Shown: one piece after another, positions 18,544 to 27,030 of the stretch
Layout: each line of letters begins with the position of its first letter
Numbering within the stretch: the stretch's first letter is position 1
Assembly (NCBI GenBank): GCA_039621445.1
Contig: CP154954.1
Location: forward strand, 15,209,805 to 15,273,804
DNA length: 64,000 nt
Source: Euglena gracilis
Lineage: Eukaryota; Euglenida; Euglenophyceae; Euglenales
Direction: 5' to 3'
Position numbers and translations under genes: made by a program
The notes under the pieces: model-generated
Databases searched by the model: none
What the model was told of the DNA's origin: nothing
What the model saw: only the letters and a program-made list of their open reading frames with translations

Positions 18544-20193
18544 GTGGACCTGCGGACGCAGGGCTATGTGGATGAAATGGCCCAGAGATTCCGACAGGAA
18601 AGGGAGGTTGCTTTGGGGCAGGCAGCGTCTGTGGGGATTCTGCGCAGGGATCTGCCAACCGTGAATTCTGTCCCCCCAGTGGGCCAGGAGTTTCCGCGAG
18701 GGGGTAGGAGGTTGTTGCCCCCTCCCTCTGTGATTGGCAGCCATGCTTCGGACGGAGAGAGTGAGATCGCCCGACCCAAACTCATTCTGCCAGGTGCTGG
18801 GGGTCGAGGATTGTGTGGTTGGCCTGGTGGTGCACCCCCTGGGAATTACGCTGAAAATTCCAGTTTTGTGGGGTCCCATGCAAATCAATGCAGCCAGCAT
18901 GATGACCCTGGGCGTACGGCACGGGTGGGTGTGACGGGGGCAGCCCCTGCGAGCCAATTCCCGTTTTTTCAGACCCATCCCATCAATTCAGACGTGTGGC
19001 GGCGGATGCCGCGTCCGCGGTTTTCAGGGTTGGCCAAAGATTTTGCCAAGTTTGAGGGGGAATGGGAGGAGCTCGAGCGGGTTTGTTCCGAGACTTCTCC
19101 ACTTCCCCCATCAGATTTCGTGTTGTTGCAGGAGTTCAAAAGTTGCCTCGATGAGGCAACTCAGGCAAAGTTGAGATTGCGCATGAAGCAGGATGCGGGT
19201 CTCACGTTGGCGGGTTTCCGCCAAGAGCTCCGGAGGGAATTTGGAATTGATTCCTTGAAGCAGCACAGGCAGAGTTGGGAGAGCGTGAGGTTGAGCCGTA
19301 CAGGACCCAATGGGGGGGCGACCTTACAAGATTTGCGCAGGTACGGGGAGGAATTCAAATTATCAAGGGAGCAAGTTCCGGAACGTAGCGCCGGTGAGGA
19401 GCGAAAAATGTTGTTCACACAAATGTCGCCTTCGCTCCAGGAAGATCTCATGCGGGAGACCGCAAGACGGCGGGTCAGCCGTCCGTGGATCAGGGTCACG
19501 TTTCCAACGAGGGTGAACGGGCCAGCTGTTTTGGCAGAAATTCAAGCCCACCTTGGGGAATCACTGCCACCGGTGCACGAATGTTCGTCAGGATACGTGA
19601 TCGAGACTCCCACTGAGGCTTGGCGGGAAAAGCTCTTGGCGTGGCACGGGGCAACCATGGCTGGGGCCAGGGTGAACTTCACTCGACACGAGTATGAATT
19701 GTCGAGTGATGACATTTTTGAATTTGTGGCTGCCCGTCTTCGGACAGACGAGGAGCTGGAAATCACCCGCCGGGCATTTGGTTTGGAGACCCATCCGGGG
19801 GACGCAAGGGCGAACCCCAAACCGTTGGAGACCAAAGCAGTCGTGGTGCAGGCACCTTCGGAACGGAGACCCGAGAGCAAATCCCCCACCAAAAGGAAGG
19901 GCAAGGGATTTGGAAAGAAATCCCCATCCCCGAGGAGATCAGACCAAGGGGGGGATTCTGGACCTGGTGGGTGCCCCACATGTCGGAAAGGGAATTGGAG
20001 GAGTGACCATGACCCAAAAACTTGCTACTGGAATCGGCAATCAGAGTGTTTCACGTGCAGAACGGCCGGACGGGAGTTTGTACACGACTATCGCCAGTGC
20101 GAGTGGGTCAGGAAAGCCAGAGAGGAAAGCCAGAAGAGGTCTGCCAAGGAGCCAGCCCCAAAGGGGGGGGTCCCCCCCCAAAGGCCTGAGTAG
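18544..20193 (+). CDS. Element 2 Gag capsid-like domain and nucleocapsid with two zinc knuckles
   Basis: 549 codons, open without interruption. After a short helix (AQRFRQEREVALGQAASVGI) comes a capsid-like region: RRMPRPRFSGLAKDFAKFEG, then an LQEFKSCLDEATQAKLRLRM helix and DLRRYGEEF. A Lys/Arg/Ser/Pro-rich tail (KRKGKGFGKKSPSPRRS) leads into two Cys/His motifs, CPTCRKGNWRSDHDPKTC and CFTCRTAGREFVHDYRQC, both CX2CX8HX4C. Retroviral knuckles are CX2CX4HX4C, so the loop is four residues longer. TAG at 20191-20193 separates it from the protease, which lies in the same frame; readthrough or a separate start would be needed. Confidence 0.8.
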   Translation: MDLRTQGYVDEMAQRFRQEREVALGQAASVGILRRDLPTVNSVPPVGQEFPRGGRRLLPPPSVIGSHASDGESEIARPKLILPGAGGRGLCGWPGGAPPGNYAENSSFVGSHANQCSQHDDPGRTARVGVTGAAPASQFPFFQTHPINSDVWRRMPRPRFSGLAKDFAKFEGEWEELERVCSETSPLPPSDFVLLQEFKSCLDEATQAKLRLRMKQDAGLTLAGFRQELRREFGIDSLKQHRQSWESVRLSRTGPNGGATLQDLRRYGEEFKLSREQVPERSAGEERKMLFTQMSPSLQEDLMRETARRRVSRPWIRVTFPTRVNGPAVLAEIQAHLGESLPPVHECSSGYVIETPTEAWREKLLAWHGATMAGARVNFTRHEYELSSDDIFEFVAARLRTDEELEITRRAFGLETHPGDARANPKPLETKAVVVQAPSERRPESKSPTKRKGKGFGKKSPSPRRSDQGGDSGPGGCPTCRKGNWRSDHDPKTCYWNRQSECFTCRTAGREFVHDYRQCEWVRKAREESQKRSAKEPAPKGGVPPQRPE

Positions 20194-20256
20194 GGGGGTC
20201 ACAGCCCCGAGAGGGCAGGCTGTGTAAACCCGAGTCCCTCAGAGAGTGCGAGCGAG

Positions 20257-21136
20257 GTGCAGCTTGGGGGACGGAGTTTTTTAGCCGTGACTCCCAGTGG
20301 GGCGGGGGGGGGGGGCACACTGTTGGGGGCTTCCAGTTTGTCCGGCACGCGAGTCATCCGGGCCCCCGGGATGAAGGACGAACATTTGCACCTACGGGCG
20401 GTGGGACGCGTAGCGGAAGGGGTTCAGCCGTCGGTCATGGTGTTGATCGACACCGGTGCGCAAGTGAGCCTGGTTCGAAAAGGGTTGATTCCTGAGGAGC
20501 ATTTGACGGCGGCGGCGGAAACACCTCTTCGGTTGATGGCCGCAAACCAAAAGCCGATGCAAGGCGGATCCCGGGAGGTGAGCATGGAGCTCACCTTCGA
20601 GGGTTTTTGTGTGGACACGGGACGGGCTGTGAAGGTGATTGCCCCAACCAGGTTGTGTGAGGCGGACATCGCCGAGGATGTGATTGTGTCATACACCTGG
20701 TTGGGAGAACGAAATTTTCAGGTGGACCCAAAACGACATGGGTTGCGGGGTCAAGTGGGGGGAATGCTGCTTTGGATACCTGGGAGTCCCACCGTGGAGA
20801 TAAGGGCAACGGGTGGGGGGTGTCCAGAGCCCCGCGTCTGCGTTGAGAAAGCAGATCTGGGGCCCAAGAGGATGGCTTTGGATTTGTTTTCGGGCACGGG
20901 CAGCGCCACGAGGGTGCTCCAAGCCCACGGGTTTTGCGTGGTCTCCGTGGACAGTGATCCCAAACGTGGGGCGACACACACGGTTGATGTGTTGACGTGG
21001 GATTATGCGAATGCATATCCCCAGGGATTCTTCGAGGTCATTGTCGCATGTCCACCTTGCACTGAGTACAGCCGGGCCAAGACCGTTGGTGTCAGGGACC
21101 TGGCACATGCGGACCAGGTAGTTCGAAAGACCCTTG
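20257..21136 (+). CDS. Element 2 aspartic protease fused to cytosine-C5 methyltransferase (N-terminal part)
   Basis: Same frame as the preceding Gag. The protease has VMVLIDTGAQVSLVRKGLI with Asp-Thr-Gly codons from 20449 and RLMAANQKPMQGGSREV. From about 20872 a C5-methyltransferase domain begins: MALDLFSGTGSATRVLQAHG (SAM motif I), FCVVSVDSDPKRGATH (motif II acidic residue), DVLTWDYANAYPQGFF, and the catalytic motif IV VACPPCTEYSRAKT with the nucleophilic cysteine at 21058-21060. This domain class methylates carbon 5 of cytosine through a covalent Cys intermediate. A single extra G at 21136-21137 ends sense; the next motif lies one frame over. Confidence 0.85.
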
Positions 21137-22423
21137 GAAATTGTGGAGTTCTACCAGCCGGCACGGTGGTGGGTTGAAACGCCGGCGACCGGATTGCTGG
21201 CGACAAGCAGCCTGATGGAGGGGTTCCCGTTTGTGGATTGTGATCAGTGCCAGTTTTCGGATTTTGGGTATCGGAAACCGACACGTTTTTTTGGGAGTGA
21301 TCACATCCGTGATTTGCAATCGGTGGTTTGCGATCAGAGGACGTGCCCAAACCTTGTGCAGGATCCTGGGAATCCGACGGGGATTCGGAGACACAAGAAC
21401 GCACAGGGGGGGAACACGGGGTCGGTGAAGCGCGAATTGGCTTACCGTTTACCCCCAAGTTTGGTTGAGTACGTGACGGGTTTGGGGAGTTCCACACCTG
21501 TGTTGGGTGCATGCACGGACGTGCGAAGTGCAGATTCCCATGGGGAAGAAAACGGCTCATTTGGGCCTTGTGTTCGGGGGGGAGGTCCTCCGGACATCGT
21601 GCATGTCCCACAGCCCATGCTCGGGAGTCGTGATGTGTCAACGTCAAGCCGTCTCGGAGGGGGGGGCATCTCACAGGGGGAGCGTGTGGGAGTGCCCACC
21701 CATCGAGGATCGCCCGGTGGCAGATGGCGCCAGAATTCTTACGCAGTGCAATGGTCAGTGGTTCAAAGCGTTATGCAGGAGTTGGGAATCCAGCCCACCG
21801 TGGATGCCTTCAGTGAGGAGTCCACGGCTCGATTTTGCCGTTGGTGGGGACCTGGGAGTTCCGAGTCGGAGGATGCTTTTTTGCAGCCGTGGGGTTCGGA
21901 GGTTCTGTGGTTGAATCCTCCTTTTGACTTGTTCAACCAAGTGTTGGACAAGGTTGAAAAAGATCATGCACATGCCGTGTTGGTGATGCCTGAGTGGGAG
22001 GACAAGGATTATTTCGTGCGAGCACGGAAAATGGCGGTGAAATCGATGCACTATCCCTGGGGATCCAGCGTTTTTGAGTTGCGGAGCAAGCCATTGCAAC
22101 ATACCCGGTGGCCTGTGTGGTTCATGTTGCTTTGTGGTGACCGGGGGCGATGTCCCGTTCATGGAAATTTCGTGGAGGGGGAGGCCCCCCCACCTGTGTC
22201 GGAGCCGGATCCGGCGTTGTTTCGTGCCATGGAAGAGGTCCGGTGTATGAGACTTGTGGCTGAGCCCCGAGTTTCTTTCAAGGTGGCATGGGGGGGGAAG
22301 GGCGAGAGGGTGAGGCAAGACAGTCCTGGGGAGGATTCGGAATCGGATGGTGCGGGTGATGAGGAAACCGAGTGGGAAGTGGCCAAACGTCTATGTGCCG
22401 CACAAGCGCACTCCACACGGTGA
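21137..22423 (+). CDS. Element 2 C5-methyltransferase C-terminal part plus DIRS-type Dam-like domain
   Basis: The methyltransferase continues in the new frame: EIVEFYQPARWWVETPATGL (ENV-like motif), FVDCDQCQFSDFGYRKPTRF and CDQRTCPNLVQD, ending near 21360, about 160 residues in all, very compact. After a linker of about 120 residues, with LPPSLVEYVTGLGSS, comes the Dam-like domain: AVQWSVVQSVMQELGIQPTV, DAFSEESTARFCRWWG, EVLWLNPPFDLFNQVLDKVE (NPPF at 21914-21925), AVLVMPEWEDKDYFVRARKM and TRWPVWFMLLCGDR. DIRS-type elements carry this domain after RNase H; here it precedes RT. It ends with an acidic tail and TGA at 22421-22423; RT follows in the same frame. Confidence 0.82.
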   Translation, partial: EIVEFYQPARWWVETPATGLLATSSLMEGFPFVDCDQCQFSDFGYRKPTRFFGSDHIRDLQSVVCDQRTCPNLVQDPGNPTGIRRHKNAQGGNTGSVKRELAYRLPPSLVEYVTGLGSSTPVLGACTDVRSADSHGEENGSFGPCVRGGGPPDIVHVPQPMLGSRDVSTSSRLGGGGISQGERVGVPTHRGSPGGRWRQNSYAVQWSVVQSVMQELGIQPTVDAFSEESTARFCRWWGPGSSESEDAFLQPWGSEVLWLNPPFDLFNQVLDKVEKDHAHAVLVMPEWEDKDYFVRARKMAVKSMHYPWGSSVFELRSKPLQHTRWPVWFMLLCGDRGRCPVHGNFVEGEAPPPVSEPDPALFRAMEEVRCMRLVAEPRVSFKVAWGGKGERVRQDSPGEDSESDGAGDEETEWEVAKRLCAAQAHSTR

Positions 22424-22432
22424 AAGGGGCTG

Positions 22433-23440
22433 TTGAACCGACCGACCCCGCGGAGGGGGTTGAGATCGAGCGGTTTAAAAAAGGAGTTATTTGCAGAATT
22501 TGCAGAAACTTCTTTGTCGGGGGTGTGTCCTGTGAATCCCCCCATTCGAGGCCCGTTTGGGGAGGCTGAAATTTGGCTGAGATCGGATGCCCGACCTGTG
22601 AGTGTGCCACCTTTCCGTTTGGCTGGGGAGCGTCGGGAGGCACATGCGAAATTGATTGATGATGTGGTGAAGAGTGGGAAGGTCGAACCTGGACGGGGGG
22701 CGTGGAATACCCCCTCATTCCCTGTGCCCAAGAAACGACCAGGGGAATATCGGTTGGTTCAGGACCTGAGACCACAAAATGCAGCCACATTGAAGGACGG
22801 CCATCCTTTGCCCCTGATTGGTGCCATTTTGGAGCGGCAGGGCAAATTCAAGATGTGGTCGGTTCTCGACCTCACAGATGGATATCACCAAATGCCCATG
22901 AAGCCGGAACACCGGCACATCACGTGCATGTCGACCCCCCGTGGGACCATGCAATGGAAAGTGCAGGTCATGGGTTTGAAAAATGCGGGGGCGCAGTTTC
23001 AGCGCATGATGGAGTGGGTCCTGCGGGACCTGGAGTTCGCCGACCCTTACATAGATGATATTATTGTGGGGTCCACCGGGGATTCGGTGAGCGAACTTCT
23101 GCGGAACCATGCCCGAGATGTCCGGCAGGTTCTGGAGACGCTCCATCAAAACAACCTGGTATGCAGCCCGAAAAAGTCACATTTTTTTATGCGCCAAGTG
23201 GAGTTTTGTGGGCACATACTCCGTGAGGGGACCCGAAGCCCGGCTCCGGGCAAGTTGCTACCCATCCAAGAGTGGCAATTGCCAAAAACCATCACGGAGA
23301 TGCGTGGGTTCCTTGGGCTGTGTAATTATTTCAGTGAATACGTGGATCACTACGCGGAATATGCAGCCCCCCTCATGGAAAAGCTCAAAGTCGGACGGGT
23401 GGAAGGAAAAAAGGGGTCACGGGTTCGGATCGAGCGGGCA
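22433..23440 (+). CDS. Element 2 reverse transcriptase
   Basis: Full set of gypsy RT motifs: GAWNTPSFPVPKKRPGEYRL, VQDLRPQNAATLKDGHPLPL, WSVLDLTDGYHQMPMKPEHR (motif A), GTMQWKVQVMGLKNAGAQFQ, YIDDIIVGS with both catalytic aspartates (tac-ata-gat-gat from 23048), and VEFCGHILREGTRSPAPGKL, then TEMRGFLGLCNYFSEYVDHY. It shares the frame of the upstream Dam-like domain across one TGA. Sense leaves this frame around 23405-23450, where an A6G4 run may hold an indel. It copies the RNA genome into DNA. Confidence 0.95.
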
Positions 23441-24020
23441 CTCCTCAGACATCCAGGCGTTTGAAAATTTGAAACGGCAGTTGGCAAAGGAGCTCGAACT
23501 CTACCAACTTGACCCGGATAAACCTTTTGTCATGCGGTGTGATGCCAGCGATTTCGCCATTGGTGCGGTCTTGGAACAGGTGCATCCCGAGGAAGATCGC
23601 ACCTCTCGCATTGACATCGGCAAGACCCGTTTGGTGCCTGTGAGTTTCTTTTCACGCAAGTTGACAGGAAGTCAACTGAATTGGACTCCGCGCGAAAAAG
23701 AAACGTACGCGATCGTGGCTGCCTTACGGAAATGGGCAGGCCACATCGGTTTCCAACCCGTGATCGTGGTCACGGATCATCGGTCACTCCAAAATTGGGT
23801 CACGGAGCACGTAGACACACCTTCCGGGCCGAGGGGCCGGAGGGCGCGTTGGCATGAGACCCTGTCCCAGTTTGACTTGGAAATTGTGTATATGCCGGGA
23901 CCCACAAATGTGGTGGCCGATGCGCTGTCCCGGTATGCCTACCCAGCCACATCCGCACGGGAGGATGTGAGTTTTCATGGAAGCGAAACGGCCCGGGAGG
24001 AGGTGAAAAAAATGATTGGG
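23441..24020 (+). CDS. Element 2 RNase H
   Basis: In the next frame: AFENLKRQLAKELELYQL, DPDKPFVMRCDASDFAIGAV (Asp), REKETYAIVAALRKWAGHIG (Glu), VIVVTDHRSLQNWV (Asp) and MPGPTNVVADALSRYAYPA (Asp). The four acidic residues are intact. The reading frame itself is open over 23109-24113, but its first part is a shadow of RT. Sense moves to a third frame at about 24000-24025, at or near a G6 run, and joins the integrase linker. Confidence 0.92.
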
Positions 24021-26214
24021 GGGCAGTCCCGGCTGTTTGGTGGTGAGTGGTCCTGGACAAGTTGCCCGTCCTTTGGCTGGACATGTGCATGTAATCACCC
24101 GTTCGGGCCGTGAAGTGGCGCCGAAGGGGGATGAAAGCACAAAGATCCCTGCGGGTGAACCACCTCTGTTGCCTGTGTTGGAGGACCAATGTGCATCCGA
24201 AGTTGGTCTTCCCCGTGGTGGTGTGGTGGGGTCAGATGGGGATCCTGTGATATTGGGTGCATCACAACCGGAGGGTGGGCCTGAGTTGGTTGGTCCGGAT
24301 GGCGAATCTGATTTGGTGCTTGGGCCTGAGTTTTGTGTGAATCCTGACCCGGTGATCGATGCTTCCTGCCCATCGGTGTCGGGGCCTGAGGTAGGCCCGG
24401 CCCCCATGCCGTGGAGTCGGCGTTTTGTGTTCGCCAAGTCGCCTTCACGTGGGGAAAGGGTTGTGGCACGAAAGTCACCCCAGGGGGATTCCCGAGGGCA
24501 TCCCCCACCGGGACCTTCGGCCGATGAGCCGGGATCGCCGGAGGGGGGGGAGGGTGCCGAAGAGGGGTTTGTGATGAAGGATACGGATCCTGGTTGGTGT
24601 GACGACCAGGGGGGGGGATCCGATGAGGATGTGGGACCGTTTCCCTCCGGGGGGAGAGCTTCCCGAGAGAGCACCCCTGATTCGGCAAGGGTGATGGAGG
24701 CCAAGTGGGGGGAAGCGTATGCGGAGTCCCTGTGTTGGGGGGCGGACTGGGAGCTTGCAAATGCCCCCGGACCTGATTGGCCGAAGGGGATCAAAATTTT
24801 TGGGGATAAAATGTATCGAGAGGAGAAGCTGTGTGTCCCTGAAAAATTTGCGCTCCATGTTGTGCGGGCACATCATGAGGCCACGGCCCATGCATCGGGG
24901 AGGCGGTTCACGGCTGAGTTGGCCCGACGGTACGTTTTTCCGCCAGTGGTTGATTTTTGGTCGGTGGCTGATCGGGTCCACCGACAATGTTTGGTTTGCC
25001 AAGCTTGTGAACCACCGACGTTTCCCCTGAAGGATGAAATCCACCTAACACCGGTCCCAGACAGATTTTTTTCAAGTGTCTGTTTGGATGTTTTTTCGAT
25101 GCCGAGTGTCAAGTGGTTGGGACAGCCATACGATTGTTATCTTTTGTGCGTGGATCGGTTGACGGGGTGGATGGTGGCACGGCCCACGACAAAGCTAGGC
25201 CTGACTGGGGAGAGGGCGGCCCACTTGTTGATGGACACAAGTTGGGGAGAGGTGGGGGTGCCCGATGTGATCACAAGTGACCAAGGCCCACAATTCGTGA
25301 GCCAATGGTTTGTCACTTTGTGTGCCCGGTTGGGGGTTCGTGTGGCATACTCCCAGGCTCATCGGCCACAAGCAAATGGAAGGGCCGAAGTGTGCGGTCG
25401 CATTTTGCAACTCGCATTGCGCAAAATGCATTGTGCGGAGGGGATAAATTGGGTCGAGGCCCTCCCACGGGCCTTGAGGTGGCAGCATGACGCGGTGGGG
25501 GATTTCGGTGTCACCCCCTACGAGTTGGTTTTTGGTCGGGAGAGGAGCCTGGCGGGGATCCCTTGGCAACCGGTGCGGGAGTGTGAGGAGGTGGGTAATT
25601 TTTTGGGTCGCATGGAGGCCGTCGATCGGAAGGTGGCGGGTGCCCTGCATGAAGCACACCAAAAAATTCAGGATCGGGTCAACAACAAGAGGAAACCGAA
25701 GGCCCTATTCGAGGATGGGTCTTGGGTTTGGTTGTTGTATCCCAAGAAGGTGGGAGGACGAAAAATTGAGAGGTGGTGGAGGGGCCCTTTCCAGGTGGTG
25801 CAACGGGTGGGGGCGGCGAGTTATCAGGTCCGTACGGAACAAAGCGTGTTGTATGATGTTCATAGGGACCAACTCAAGCCTTGCCTGTGGGACATGGATT
25901 TAGGAGAGTCATACCCGCTTGTGTTCCGTGGTTCCAATCCTGTCGACCAACGGCCGGTGGTGCCCGTGGTCGATCGGGTGTTGTTAGACCATCGCCCTCA
26001 CCCGGTCCACGGGTTTGAGTTTTTGACTCGGTGGACAACCGGGGGGCAAGTTTTTGAGGCATGGGAGCCATCGGACAGTTTTCTGCGTGGCTGTCCCGAC
26101 CCCTGGCTCGCGTATTGCCAAGAGAAGGGACTGGTTTTGGACATCCCCCAAGTGTTCGAATCAGTTGCCCGAACCCATGATTTCCCGTCCAATTCCCCCG
26201 AGGTGGAGGAGTGA
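24016..26214 (+). CDS. Element 2 integrase with chromodomain
   Basis: 732 codons, uninterrupted. A Pro/Gly-rich disordered linker of about 230 residues (HVITRSGREVAPKGDE, like VTTRSGKNV in element 1) precedes the zinc-binding HHCC region (HVVRAHHEATAHASGRRF, HRQCLVCQACE). The DDE core is intact: SVCLDVFSMPSVKWLG, PDVITSDQGPQFVSQWF and HRPQANGRAEVCGR. Next are a GPY/F-like domain (RWWRGPFQVVQRVGAASYQV) and a chromodomain (VDRVLLDHRPHPVHGFEFLT, RWTTGGQVFEAWEPSDSF). The cores of integrase and chromodomain are as expected for chromoviruses. It would insert the cDNA and, through the chromodomain, may prefer marked chromatin. Confidence 0.93.
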   Translation: MGGSPGCLVVSGPGQVARPLAGHVHVITRSGREVAPKGDESTKIPAGEPPLLPVLEDQCASEVGLPRGGVVGSDGDPVILGASQPEGGPELVGPDGESDLVLGPEFCVNPDPVIDASCPSVSGPEVGPAPMPWSRRFVFAKSPSRGERVVARKSPQGDSRGHPPPGPSADEPGSPEGGEGAEEGFVMKDTDPGWCDDQGGGSDEDVGPFPSGGRASRESTPDSARVMEAKWGEAYAESLCWGADWELANAPGPDWPKGIKIFGDKMYREEKLCVPEKFALHVVRAHHEATAHASGRRFTAELARRYVFPPVVDFWSVADRVHRQCLVCQACEPPTFPLKDEIHLTPVPDRFFSSVCLDVFSMPSVKWLGQPYDCYLLCVDRLTGWMVARPTTKLGLTGERAAHLLMDTSWGEVGVPDVITSDQGPQFVSQWFVTLCARLGVRVAYSQAHRPQANGRAEVCGRILQLALRKMHCAEGINWVEALPRALRWQHDAVGDFGVTPYELVFGRERSLAGIPWQPVRECEEVGNFLGRMEAVDRKVAGALHEAHQKIQDRVNNKRKPKALFEDGSWVWLLYPKKVGGRKIERWWRGPFQVVQRVGAASYQVRTEQSVLYDVHRDQLKPCLWDMDLGESYPLVFRGSNPVDQRPVVPVVDRVLLDHRPHPVHGFEFLTRWTTGGQVFEAWEPSDSFLRGCPDPWLAYCQEKGLVLDIPQVFESVARTHDFPSNSPEVEE

Positions 26215-27020
26215 TCCCCCGGGGGGGGGGGAGTCATGATCATTTGCCCCCTAAAAAAAAAAAAAAAAAACTCCGGAGCCCCCTGTAGGATTTTCGCCCC
26301 TTGGGAGAGCATGCCCCTGCGCCCCCTGATGGGGGGGGGCAGGCGATTTGTCTCCGGGGGGAAATGTGCCCCGGGGGGGGGGGGCAGGATTTTTGTCTCC
26401 GGGGGGAAATGTGCCCCCGGGGGGGGGGGCAGGATTTTCGCCCCTTGGGGGGGAGTTTGCCCCCGTGCCCCCGAGGAGGGGGGGGGGGCAGGATTTTCAC
26501 CCCTGGGGGGAACACATTTTTCACCTCCGGGGAAGGGGGGGGCACGGTGTATGCCCCTGAGTGCCCCGGGGGGGGGGGCGTTTCCTCGATGGGGAAATGC
26601 GCCCCGAGCCCCGGCAAATCCATCCTTGCCGTGTTGGTGGCAGGTGTATAACCTGGATCGTGTGCAAGCGGTGCCACCTGTTGGTGGAGGAGGTGGACCG
26701 GCCGGCCGCCGTGGACCGAGCCGCGGCCGTAGACCGAGCGGCCGCCGCGGACCGGGCTGCTGCTGCTGACCGGATACTTGAAGAGTACCCTGGTTTTCGC
26801 CCGGGCTTCGTTGGGTGAGGCCGAGGCGAACGGGTGACCTGGGTGAAGGGTGGCAAGGGTTTGGAGTGTTGGCCGACGGGTGAGGCCGGTCAAAAAAAAA
26901 AAAATTTTTTTTTCCCCTTTTGCCGGTTGGTGAGGGAGTGAGGAGTATCGATGGTATGGGTTTCCGGACCCCGCCTCCCTTTGGTCGGTGAAGGGTTGAA
27001 GTTTCTGGGAGAAACTTTTT
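26215..27020 (+). other. Element 2 3' untranslated region with C/G-run repeats
   Basis: From 26215 to about 26600 there are about seven blocks of the form CAGGATTTTTGTCTCCGGGG plus a G run, or CGCCCCTTGGGGGG, giving palindromic C/G-run stems; G runs reach 12. At 26693-26768 an 18-bp unit (GTGGACCGAGCCGCGGCC type) repeats about four times. The rest (26770-27020) holds nothing recognised. Open frames here are by-products of the GC-rich repeats. Confidence 0.75.
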
Positions 27021-27030
27021 GAGTAGGGGG
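27021..27030 (+). other. Polypurine tract of element 2 (weak)
   Basis: GAGTAGGGGG immediately precedes the 3' LTR. It is short and interrupted by one T, but its position is correct. Confidence 0.45.

Noticed and set aside
21134-21700. A second, separate methyltransferase gene starting at 21134
   Set aside because: The sequence begins in the middle of the C5 fold, directly after motif IV in the previous frame; it is the rest of the same domain after a one-base shift.
23784-24794. 336-codon minus-strand frame opposite the integrase linker
   Set aside because: Pro/Ser-rich shadow of the Gly/Pro-rich plus-strand linker, which joins RNase H to integrase.
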